The position numbers were made by a program, and so were the translations under genes. From an uncultured Ruminococcus sp. (GTDB lineage: Bacteria > Bacillota > Clostridia > Oscillospirales > Ruminococcaceae): a stretch of 64,000 bases of DNA. Below, piece after piece: positions 51,813 to 59,330 of the stretch (the first letter of the stretch is position 1; the number at the start of each line of letters is the position of its first letter). The stretch lies in the NCBI GenBank assembly GCA_910584195.1, contig CAJTYV010000001.1, positions 428,404-492,403 of the forward strand. Reading direction: 5' to 3'. The notes beneath the pieces were generated by a model that searched no databases, was not told where the DNA came from, and worked only from the letters and a program-made list of their open reading frames with translations.

Positions 51813-52934
51813 CTAATTTTCCTTGAAATCTTCCTGTGCTGTGTTCATCTCCGGCCTCTTGTCGCTCTCCGGAACTAACGCAGGCTTGCCCTGCGGCTTC
51901 TCCACAAGGCCCTTCAAAATCTCCGCAAACTTTTTCTTGCCCAGCAGTTTCTCCATAGCTGTAATTCCGAGCAGCTTCGGCTCATACGGGTCGAAGCCCG
52001 CCTTCTTCACGATATCCGCCACGGCATCCTCATCCGTGTACTTCCGGTTGGAGCGGCCTTCCACAATCTTAAATCCGGCATACTTCACACCGCTTAACGC
52101 CTGCTGCAATGCAAACTCCTTCACATCTGCCGCCCATGCCGCCAGCTCATCCGCTTTCACGAGGATCGCCGCGATCTCGTCATCCTCCAGCATGGCGGGC
52201 ATCTCGAAATCATATTTCGCAAGCTCCAGGTTGTATTCCGCCCGCTTCCTGCAGACCGCCTTCGCCTTGCAGAATTTGCAGTGTTCCCCAGCGCAGAACT
52301 CTCCCTCCCCGGCATAGGCCAGCTTCGCCTTATACACAAGTTCGTTATGCGCCCACTGGAGGAGGTCATCCTTCGCCATCACGCACACGCTGACATTCTC
52401 CCGGCGCGGCTGGTAGATCGCCATGCGGACCGTGTCAATGTCATAGATGCCGTCAAACAGCTCCAAAGCACCCAGAGCATACAGCATCATCTGTGGGTTC
52501 CCATCTGCGGAAACCTCCACGCCCTTGCCGTGCTTGTAGTCGATGATATACAGCGTCCCGTCTGCGATAATGACGCAGTCGCCGGTGCCGAAGCCCTCCT
52601 CCACAAACCGGGAGAAGTCCAGCCGCTGTTCGATCAGCACAACCGGGTCCTTGCAGGACTGCCTTGCCTCCTCCACAAGCGAAAGGACATACTCCGCATA
52701 GCCGCAGGCGCATTCCTCCATCTCCTCATCGTAGAATGCAAGCCCCTCGGTAGGGTCTGTGGTCTCCATGCCCAGGGACAGCTTCAGCTTGTGTTCGCAC
52801 AGGCTGTGGGCATCGGTGCCCTGCTGCGCATATTCGCTCCCCGTATCCTCATAATTTTCACAGAGCCTCGCGGACGGCGGGCAGGCAAGCCACCGGTGGC
52901 TGGAGGATGCGGAAAGAAGTGCGTGTTTCCCCAT
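51813..52934 (-). CDS. DUF2800 Cas4/RecB-like nuclease
   Basis: A 373-residue protein from the ATG at 52934. The start ALLSASSSHRWLACPPSARL and the core FGTGDCVIIADGTLYIIDYK with D...D-x-K are typical of DUF2800 PD-(D/E)XK nucleases. Cysteines in FCAGEHCKFCKAKAVCRKRA may bind an Fe-S cluster, as in Cas4/AddB proteins. It is next to the SSB and probably processes DNA ends for replication or recombination. Confidence 0.9.
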   Translation of the reverse strand: MGKHALLSASSSHRWLACPPSARLCENYEDTGSEYAQQGTDAHSLCEHKLKLSLGMETTDPTEGLAFYDEEMEECACGYAEYVLSLVEEARQSCKDPVVLIEQRLDFSRFVEEGFGTGDCVIIADGTLYIIDYKHGKGVEVSADGNPQMMLYALGALELFDGIYDIDTVRMAIYQPRRENVSVCVMAKDDLLQWAHNELVYKAKLAYAGEGEFCAGEHCKFCKAKAVCRKRAEYNLELAKYDFEMPAMLEDDEIAAILVKADELAAWAADVKEFALQQALSGVKYAGFKIVEGRSNRKYTDEDAVADIVKKAGFDPYEPKLLGITAMEKLLGKKKFAEILKGLVEKPQGKPALVPESDKRPEMNTAQEDFKEN

Positions 52935-53314
52935 CACAGCACCTCCGCTTCCGCAAGGAGCGCCGCATACTCTGCCGGGTCGATCTCCGACAGCTTATCC
53001 GCGCCATGCTTTGCAAGCAGCTCCCTCACTTCCTCCGTGTGTCCGGAGCGAGATTTCTCCGCCAGCACCGCACGGACTTCCTCCAGCGTCAGCGGCTTTT
53101 CCTCCGGCTCCTGCTTTGCCGCCTTCGCATCCTTCTTATCCGTATTCTTTGCGGCTGCCTTGCCGCCTTTGCCTGTCTTCTCCGGCTCCTTTGTAGTAGT
53201 TAGCTCTGCTTCCGCAGCATTATTGTCCGCCACTGCATCCGCAACAGCCTGCAGGCTGTCTGCAAGGGAACGCAGATCCCCGATGACATCAAGCAGTAAC
53301 TTCACTTTTCCCAT
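52934..53314 (-). CDS. hypothetical replication-region protein (rrp5-like in name only)
   Basis: A 126-residue protein from the ATG at 53314 behind GGAGG. It begins MGKVKLLLDVIGDLRSLADS, has an Ala/Lys-rich linker in the middle and a C-terminal helical segment LTLEEVRAVLAEKSRSGHTE. It is a constant neighbour of DUF2800 in such phages. Function unknown. Confidence 0.75.
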   Translation of the reverse strand: MGKVKLLLDVIGDLRSLADSLQAVADAVADNNAAEAELTTTKEPEKTGKGGKAAAKNTDKKDAKAAKQEPEEKPLTLEEVRAVLAEKSRSGHTEEVRELLAKHGADKLSEIDPAEYAALLAEAEVL

Positions 53315-53507
53315 GTACGCTTCCTCCTTCCATGACTTCACTGATTGCCAGCTCCCGGACGGAATCGCCCGGCACGATGATGGTCAGCCGCTGCTTTTCC
53401 CCAAGGAGGAAGCGTAAGAAACGCTCCCTCATGGAAATATGGCGGCAGTTCACAATCCCGCCCGATACCGGCTCCTTTGCTACACTGATCCTCAATGTGT
53501 GTTTCAC
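53289..53507 (-). CDS. small hypothetical early phage protein
   Basis: A 72-residue protein with a GTG start at 53507 behind GGAGGTGG. It has VKHTLRISVAKEP at the start and RFLRFLLGEKQRLTIIVPGD in the middle. Not recognised. It is the first gene after the 47-bp repeat copy B and overlaps the next gene by 26 bases. Confidence 0.7.
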   Translation of the reverse strand: MKHTLRISVAKEPVSGGIVNCRHISMRERFLRFLLGEKQRLTIIVPGDSVRELAISEVMEGGSVHGKSEVTA

Positions 53508-53546
53508 CTTTCCACCTCCGATTTCTGAAGGGCTGTATTTTCCTCC

Positions 53547-53593
53547 CCTCACTATACGGAGATTTGGACGGGCGTTTGGCGGGGTGTTTTTCA
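53547..53593 (-). repeat. 47-bp repeat, copy B, upstream of the replication operon
   Basis: Matches copy A (14331-14377) at about 40 of 47 positions and in the same orientation. It begins at the 3' end of the sigma-like gene and lies before the small gene at 53507. The variable centre (about seven bases) differs between copies. Confidence 0.75.
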
Positions 53594-53977
53594 GAAAAAC
53601 TTTTTAAATTTTTTCCGTGCCGCCACAACCGTCTCTGAAACCACGCTGTGATGTACGCCTTCTTTCCGTGCAATCTCATTGACGGACATACCGCCCGCCA
53701 GCATCAGAATCCGCCTGCGCTGTACTTTGGAAAGCTGCTGAAATGCCTCATAAAGATGCCTGTCATCTTCCATGGCTACAAGCAGGGTTTCCGGCGTTCC
53801 CTCAGCCGTATAATCCACGCCCTCAAATTCCACTGCATCCAGCGAATGGCAATGATACCGTTCCTTTCTGGCAAGGTTCTCTTCCAGCCTCCTGTCCTCA
53901 ACGATGATGGCACCGATGGATTCCTCCACCTCGACCTCCGACACCGTTCCGTCCACAAATTCATATTTGATTTTCAC
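53591..53977 (-). CDS. sigma-70 region 4-like early regulator
   Basis: A 128-residue protein with a GTG start at 53977 behind GGAGG, chosen over the longer frame. The N-terminal half is acidic (YEFVDGTVSEVEVEESIGAI). The C-terminus QLSKVQRRRILMLAGGMSVN, then EIARKEGVHHSVVSETVVAA, is a sigma-region-4/HTH domain of the kind that starts phage early operons. It is the first prophage gene in transcription order at the right end. It could recognise the adjacent 47-bp repeat; that is only inference. Confidence 0.8.
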   Translation of the reverse strand: MKIKYEFVDGTVSEVEVEESIGAIIVEDRRLEENLARKERYHCHSLDAVEFEGVDYTAEGTPETLLVAMEDDRHLYEAFQQLSKVQRRRILMLAGGMSVNEIARKEGVHHSVVSETVVAARKKFKKFF

Positions 53978-54174
53978 TTTGATTTCCTCCAGTCCTGAAA
54001 TTTTTGAAAACAGAAAATTCAGAACTGGAGGGCGGCGCACGGGAATGGCAGGCTGTCAGATATTTACTTTTTCCGACAAAGAAAAAACGCACCCGCCGTA
54101 AGGCAGATGCGCTCGTCTTAAAAAGGGTGTTATATATTGGGGGACTTATATGGATTGGCAGGGAATATGTCGAA

Positions 54175-54211
54175 TGAAAAAATACCGCAATCCCTTTAAG
54201 GACTGCGGTAT
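54175..54211 (-). terminator. terminator in the right boundary region
   Basis: On the minus strand ATACCGCAGTCC pairs with GGATTGCGGTAT with one mismatch and is followed by TTTTTT (54181-54175). It would stop bacterial transcripts before they enter the prophage. Confidence 0.65.
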
Positions 54212-54504
54212 GTACAGAAATCATATATTGTTTTGGTATGGGAAGCGTGAAGCCTGTCCCTGCCCATGGTATGTTCATGGCATCCCCTTTCCGGGGATAC
54301 ACAGCATACAGTTCCGCTCTCCCCTGACAGCTTGTCAATGGGGGAATTATAAAAAATGATTTTGTAGAACAGCTTTAGTGAAACTGTAGAAACGCTGTAG
54401 AATATCGCAAGTTACGACACGGCAGAGTGGAAAATATCGCATAAAATCTGATTATAAAGAACTGTGGAGAAATCACAGAGATAGCGTAAAGAAAAACGGG
54501 CAAA

Positions 54505-54535
54505 AAAATAAGGCGGCTCAGTTTCCCAAGCCGCT
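54505..54535 (-). terminator. terminator after the winged-helix gene
   Basis: On the minus strand GCGGCTT and AGCCGCC pair across a 10-base loop and are followed by a run of T. It begins immediately after the stop codon at 54537. Confidence 0.65.
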
Positions 54536-54536
54536 G

Positions 54537-54971
54537 TTATGTAGCTGCAATACACTCGGAGTCTGCTTCAAAACAATAACCGACCTCCCGGACACACCGG
54601 ATGACAAAACAGCCCTCCGGTAATAACCTGCCCACTTTTTCGCGCAGGTTGTGAACATGGCAGGCTATGGCATTGTTTGCATTCCCAAAAGCCTCCTCCT
54701 TCCATATTTTCTGATATATCTGGTCATAGGTAAGGACTCGCCCCTTATTTGCCGCAAGCAGGCAGAGCAGGTCATATTCTTTTGTTGTTAATTTAATTTC
54801 TTGGCTGTTACAGTATACTTTCCGTTGCATCTGGTCAATTTCCAAACCTGGAAGCGATAACATCGGATTATGCTCTGACCATAAAAAACTAAAATCTGGG
54901 TGATTTTTCAGTTTTTCCAGTATCTCATCCATAATATGTGAGTTTTTTCCGCTGTACTCAATTATAATCAC
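54537..54971 (-). CDS. winged-helix (OmpR/PhoB-type) regulator without receiver domain
   Basis: A 144-residue protein with a GTG start at 54971. The C-terminal 95 residues are a Trans_reg_C winged helix: LEIDQMQRKVYCNSQEIKLT, KEYDLLCLLAANKGRVLTYD, ACHVHNLREKVGRLLPEG, IRCVREVGYCFEA. The first 45 residues are too short for a response-regulator receiver, so activity would not depend on phosphorylation. It is the terminal gene downstream of the sirtuin and ABC exporter and might act on the 11-bp repeats upstream of the MacB-like gene. Confidence 0.82.
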   Translation of the reverse strand: MIIIEYSGKNSHIMDEILEKLKNHPDFSFLWSEHNPMLSLPGLEIDQMQRKVYCNSQEIKLTTKEYDLLCLLAANKGRVLTYDQIYQKIWKEEAFGNANNAIACHVHNLREKVGRLLPEGCFVIRCVREVGYCFEADSECIAAT

Positions 54972-55013
54972 TCTTTCGATGATATCACGCTCCTTATATT
55001 TAACATTTTCCAG

Positions 55014-55718
55014 CTATGACAACATACAAAAAACTTCATCCGCTCCTTTCCGAATATTCAATACCGCCACATCATCAAACTGTGTGGCTTTCGGGTTAAT
55101 CTGCACCATTCTCGCGCCCGAACGGATATAAGGATAGTAAACCCCACCATAGCTGCCCTGTGCGCCGATAATGATAACAAGCTCCGCCTGTGCTGCAAAA
55201 CTCCTTGCTTTACGCACTTCATCCTCCACCAGCCCGATATGCTTATAAACCGGAAATGCCCCGATTACGCCTCCGCATTTCTCACAGCGAGGAGCTTTAC
55301 CCTGATTCCAAATCTGCACATCATTGTACTCCTGCCCGCATTTCAGACATTTATTAAATCCAAAGCTGCCTTGAATTTCCGCCACATTTCTGGAACCTGC
55401 CAGCGTATGCAGACAGTCAATATTCGTAGTAATAATGCCTTGCAGCAGACCATGCCTTTCATATTCTGCCAGTTTCCTGTGGGCAACACTCGGCCCGTTC
55501 TCAAACATTGCATCCAAAAAGGCTTTCCTTGCCGTATTGTAATAATGATTCGGCGCACTTTTCAGCACCGCCGAAGAACTCATCTGCAGGACTAAAGGAA
55601 AATTCATATGTGCAAAATCCATAATCCCCGCTGCCATGGAAATCCCTGCACCGGTAATAGCAACCGTGTAACGGCTGCCATTAATATAATTCTGCAATCG
55701 TAAAATCTGTTCCTCCAT
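55014..55718 (-). CDS. Sir2-family NAD-dependent protein, atypical active site
   Basis: About 234 residues from the ATG at 55718 (an upstream ATG at 55760 inside the ABC gene is possible). Sirtuin features are VAITGAGISMAAGIMDF, ITTNIDCLHTLAGSRN, zinc cysteines CLKCG and CEKCGG, and IIIGAQGSYGGVYY. Two family residues deviate: the catalytic His of the usual L-H-G motif is Gln in AEIQGSFGF, and the usual Q-N-I-D is T-N-I-D. It may not be a classical deacetylase; NAD or ADP-ribose binding, or ADP-ribosyl transfer, are alternatives. It is tightly linked to the ABC exporter genes. Confidence 0.82.
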   Translation of the reverse strand: MEEQILRLQNYINGSRYTVAITGAGISMAAGIMDFAHMNFPLVLQMSSSAVLKSAPNHYYNTARKAFLDAMFENGPSVAHRKLAEYERHGLLQGIITTNIDCLHTLAGSRNVAEIQGSFGFNKCLKCGQEYNDVQIWNQGKAPRCEKCGGVIGAFPVYKHIGLVEDEVRKARSFAAQAELVIIIGAQGSYGGVYYPYIRSGARMVQINPKATQFDDVAVLNIRKGADEVFCMLS

Positions 55719-55719
55719 A

Positions 55720-57558
55720 TCACGATGCCCTTTCAAACTGGCTGTTGTAAAGTTCTGCATAAAAACCTCCCTTCGCCAACAATTCTGAATGATTCCCACT
55801 TTCCACAATATCCCCGTCCTTCATAACCAGAATCAAATCTGCATTTTTAATCGTGGACAGACGGTGTGCAATCACAAAGGAGGTGCGTCCTGCCATCAGT
55901 TTATCCATTGCGTTCTGGATCAAAATTTCCGTCCGGGTGTCCACGGAGCTTGTGGCCTCATCCAGAATCAGCATGGGCGCATTTTCTATCATGGTCCTCG
56001 CAATCGTGACAAGCTGCCGCTGCCCTGCGGACAGGCTGGCATTATCATTCAATATGGTATCATACCCTTTGGGAAGCGTTTTGATAAAATGGTGTAATCC
56101 CACCGCTCTGCACGCTGCTATCATTTGTTCATCCGTAACGCCCTCTTTGGAATAGACAATATTCTCCCGGATTGTCCCCTCGAACAGCCATGTGTCCTGT
56201 AAAACCATACAGAACAGGTTGTGGACATTTTCACGGGTAAGTGACTGAATCGGCGTGCCGTCAATCCTAATTTCCCCGCCCTGTGCCTCATAAAACCGCA
56301 TCAGGAGATTTACCATCGTGGTCTTTCCCGCCCCGGTAGGCCCTACAATGGCAATTTTCTGTCCGGCTTTTACGGAAGCTGAAAAGTCATGGATAATGGT
56401 TTTATTCTCGTTGTACCCAAAACGGATGTGTTCAAATTCCACATTTCCATCCACCTCTGCCAAATGAACGGATTTCCCGCTTTCATCCGACAGTTCTTCC
56501 TCATCTAAAAATTCAAACACACGCTCACTGGCTGCCGCCGCAGACTGTAAACTGGTGGCTGCCTGTGCAAGCTGTGAAAGAGGCTGCGTAAAGAGACGGA
56601 CATACAGCATAAACGCCACAATCACGCTGAATGAAATTGTTCCGTTCAATGTTAGAACTGCACCGACTACACAGACCACCACATACCCAAGGTTTCCCAC
56701 AAAAGCCATGAGCGGCTGCATCAGCCCGGACATAAACTGGCTTTTCCATGCGGAGTTATATAACTGCTGGTTCATTTCGTGAAATTCTTTTTTTGCCGCT
56801 TTCTCACCGTTATATGCCTTCACCACATTATGGCCGGAATAGGTTTCCTCTATATGCCCATTCAGCGTACCAAGCTCCTGTTGCTGCTGCTTAAAATATT
56901 TCTGCGACCGGGAAATGATAAGCATCATCAGACCAAATCCTGAAAAGGCAGCTAAGATAGCAGAAACCGCCATAATCCAGTTAGTATAAAACATCATAAC
57001 CAAAGAGCCGACAAACATAGCCGAAGCCGTCACCAGTGTCCCGATACTCTGGTTCAGTGTCTGCCCGATGGTGTCCACATCATTTGTCACACGGGACAGG
57101 ATATTTCCCGTACTGGTCCCGTCAAAATATTTTAACGGCAGGCGGTTCATCTTCTGTGAAATTTCTGTCCGCAAAGATTTTGAAACTTTCTGCGTTATAG
57201 TTGCCATCACCATACCCTGGATCAGACTGAACAACCAGCCCAGACCGTACAACGCCGCAAGCAGGACGGCAATCTCCACTACCGCCTCCACATCAATCCC
57301 TGTCATCAGCCCTTCTGTCATCAGTTTTGTCATATCTGCCACTTTCCCCGGACCGATCAGATTCAGTATGGAGCCAGTAACCGCAATCACCATAGCAAAA
57401 ACTATCGCAGGAAGGTATCTGCCGCAATAGGCAAACAATTTTTTCAGAGAACCGCTGAAATCCTTTGCCTTTTCCCCGCCACCCATTTTTCTGTTTCCCG
57501 GACCAAAACTGCGTCCGGAACCATTGCTTTTTGGCATCTCATTTTTCTGTTCAGGCAC
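55720..57558 (-). CDS. ABC exporter half (permease-ATPase), heterodimer partner B
   Basis: A 612-residue half transporter with a GTG start at 57558 inside the end of the upstream gene (GGAGG upstream). Six membrane segments lie in about 40-330; the nucleotide-binding domain has Walker A VGPTGAGKTTMVN, signature ASLSAGQRQL and Walker B LILDEATSSVD with catalytic Glu. Together with the gene at 57551 it should form a heterodimeric multidrug or peptide exporter of the LmrCD/EfrAB type. The N-terminal 35 residues are polar and rich in Gly and Lys. Confidence 0.92.
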   Translation of the reverse strand: MPEQKNEMPKSNGSGRSFGPGNRKMGGGEKAKDFSGSLKKLFAYCGRYLPAIVFAMVIAVTGSILNLIGPGKVADMTKLMTEGLMTGIDVEAVVEIAVLLAALYGLGWLFSLIQGMVMATITQKVSKSLRTEISQKMNRLPLKYFDGTSTGNILSRVTNDVDTIGQTLNQSIGTLVTASAMFVGSLVMMFYTNWIMAVSAILAAFSGFGLMMLIISRSQKYFKQQQQELGTLNGHIEETYSGHNVVKAYNGEKAAKKEFHEMNQQLYNSAWKSQFMSGLMQPLMAFVGNLGYVVVCVVGAVLTLNGTISFSVIVAFMLYVRLFTQPLSQLAQAATSLQSAAAASERVFEFLDEEELSDESGKSVHLAEVDGNVEFEHIRFGYNENKTIIHDFSASVKAGQKIAIVGPTGAGKTTMVNLLMRFYEAQGGEIRIDGTPIQSLTRENVHNLFCMVLQDTWLFEGTIRENIVYSKEGVTDEQMIAACRAVGLHHFIKTLPKGYDTILNDNASLSAGQRQLVTIARTMIENAPMLILDEATSSVDTRTEILIQNAMDKLMAGRTSFVIAHRLSTIKNADLILVMKDGDIVESGNHSELLAKGGFYAELYNSQFERAS

Positions 57559-59314
57559 TTTCCAATTCCTCCTTTGACAGCTGTGACTCTGCAATTTCAC
57601 GGTAGACAGGGCAACTTTTCAAAAGTTCCTTATGCCTGCCAATCCCCACAATCTTTCCTTCATCCAACACAATAATCTTGTCAGCATCCATTATCGTACC
57701 GATACGCTGTGCCACAATCAAAGTCGTAGCCGTTCCGGTTTCCTGTTTCAGCATTTTCCGAAGAACCCGGTCTGTCTTATAATCCAGCGCAGAAAAAGAA
57801 TCATCAAAAATGTAGATTTCCGGCCTGCAGTAAATGGCTCTTGCTATGGCAAGCCGCTGTTTCTGCCCGCCGGACAGATTTGTTCCGCCCTGTGCAACCG
57901 CCGTGTGATAACCATTTTCCATACCTTGGACAAAATCATCTGCCTGTGCAATTTCTATGGATTTCCAAAGCAATTCTTCATCCACACTCTGACGCCCATT
58001 TTCTCCATACGTCACATTTGACAGCACACTTCCCCTGAACATAACGGCCCGCTGTGAGACATATCCCAATTTCCTGTGAAGGGCCTCCTGGGTATATTCT
58101 TTAATATTAATCCCATCAATACAGATTTCCCCTTCGGTCACATCATAAAAACGGGGAACCAGGTTAACCAGGGTACTTTTCCCACTTCCGGTAGAACCTA
58201 TGAATGCCACCGTCTCTCCCCGATGGACGGTAAAATTGATGTCTGTGAGAATAGCTTCCTCTGCATCCGGGTAGCGGAATGATACGTGCCTAAATTCAAT
58301 TTCCCCCTGTTCGAATAACTCGGAACCGTTGATTTTACCATCCTTTATTTTGATCTCCGTATCAAGCACTTCATTGATACGTTTCGCCGACACAACAGCC
58401 CTCGGCAACACGATAAAGGTCATAACAAGCATCATAAATGCCATAATGATCTGCATGGCATAGGAGGAAAATACCACCATATCCGAGAAGATGCCGAGCC
58501 GGTCTGTAACCGCCGCCTCATTGATAATATATACGCCCACCCAATAAATAGCCAGCGTCAGGCCGGACATAATCAATGTCATGCCTGGGAACAACACGGA
58601 CATGGTTCTGCTGGTAAACAGGTTCGTCCTTGTCAGTTCTTCGTTTGCACCCTCAAATTTTTTTTCCTGATACCCCTCCGCATTATAGGCCCGCACCACA
58701 CGGATACCTGTGAGATTTTCCCTTGCCACACGGTTCAGGTTATCCGTAAGTTTCTGCATATTCTTAAATTTAGGCAGCACCAGGGCGATCACCGTGCCAA
58801 GCATGACCGTAAGGATTGCAACTGCACCTCCCGTGATAGCCGTCCACTGCCAGCTTTTCCCGGCTATTTTCAAGATTGCCCATACCGCCAGAATCGGCGC
58901 TTTCATCATTGCCTGCAGCCCCAATGCCACAAACATCTGAATCTGCTGAATATCGTTGGTAGTACGTGTAATCAGGCTGGCCGTGGAAAATTTCCCGATT
59001 TCCTCCATTGAAAAATCCATCGTCTTATTATAAACTGCCTCCCGCAGACGCATGGCAAGCCCCGCCGCAATCTGCGCCACAAAGAACCCTACAATAAAAG
59101 CTGTCACAAGGCTCCCCAACGCACACAGCAGCATGGAACCTCCCGCAGACAAAACCTCGCCCATCTCACTGCCTGGTGTCTGTACCAAAGTGGTAATCTC
59201 CCTCATGTAATCCGGCAGCCGCAAGTCCAGCCCTACCCCGCAGACAATAAAGACAAGGGAGCATAAGACAAACAGCCAGTCACGTCGGTTCATGTATTTT
59301 AATATTTTAAGCAT
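57551..59314 (-). CDS. ABC exporter half (permease-ATPase), heterodimer partner A with degenerate site
   Basis: A 587-residue half transporter with six membrane segments in about 15-300. Walker A is GSTGSGKSTLVN and the signature NLSGGQKQRL is canonical, but the Walker B end reads YIFDDSFSALD, with Asp instead of the catalytic Glu. One canonical and one degenerate site is the hallmark of heterodimeric type IV ABC exporters. The stop overlaps the partner's GTG start, so the two are coupled. Substrate unknown; resistance to antimicrobial peptides or drugs is plausible. Confidence 0.92.
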   Translation of the reverse strand: MLKILKYMNRRDWLFVLCSLVFIVCGVGLDLRLPDYMREITTLVQTPGSEMGEVLSAGGSMLLCALGSLVTAFIVGFFVAQIAAGLAMRLREAVYNKTMDFSMEEIGKFSTASLITRTTNDIQQIQMFVALGLQAMMKAPILAVWAILKIAGKSWQWTAITGGAVAILTVMLGTVIALVLPKFKNMQKLTDNLNRVARENLTGIRVVRAYNAEGYQEKKFEGANEELTRTNLFTSRTMSVLFPGMTLIMSGLTLAIYWVGVYIINEAAVTDRLGIFSDMVVFSSYAMQIIMAFMMLVMTFIVLPRAVVSAKRINEVLDTEIKIKDGKINGSELFEQGEIEFRHVSFRYPDAEEAILTDINFTVHRGETVAFIGSTGSGKSTLVNLVPRFYDVTEGEICIDGINIKEYTQEALHRKLGYVSQRAVMFRGSVLSNVTYGENGRQSVDEELLWKSIEIAQADDFVQGMENGYHTAVAQGGTNLSGGQKQRLAIARAIYCRPEIYIFDDSFSALDYKTDRVLRKMLKQETGTATTLIVAQRIGTIMDADKIIVLDEGKIVGIGRHKELLKSCPVYREIAESQLSKEELESA

Positions 59315-59330
59315 AAAAACCTCCTCGTTG

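Larger units (their letters stand above)
53978..54536. other. 560-base gene-free right boundary of the prophage
   Basis: No supported gene: open frames here lack motifs and ribosome binding sites. It holds two terminator-like hairpins (54175-54211 and 54505-54535) and three CTGTAGAA-like repeats near 54363-54400. Composition shifts toward AT between the two hairpins, so the right end of the prophage probably lies in 54.05-54.5 kb. A clear att core shared with 8.67-8.76 kb was not found. Confidence 0.5.

Noticed and set aside
53961..54338. 125-codon minus-strand frame upstream of the sigma-like gene.
   Set aside because: It runs through terminators and the sigma-like gene's ribosome binding site and has no recognisable motif.
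54355..54400. TGATTTTG near the right boundary also occurs in the 8.7-kb repeats; candidate att core.
   Set aside because: Only eight AT-rich bases match, with no extension on either side; chance is likely.
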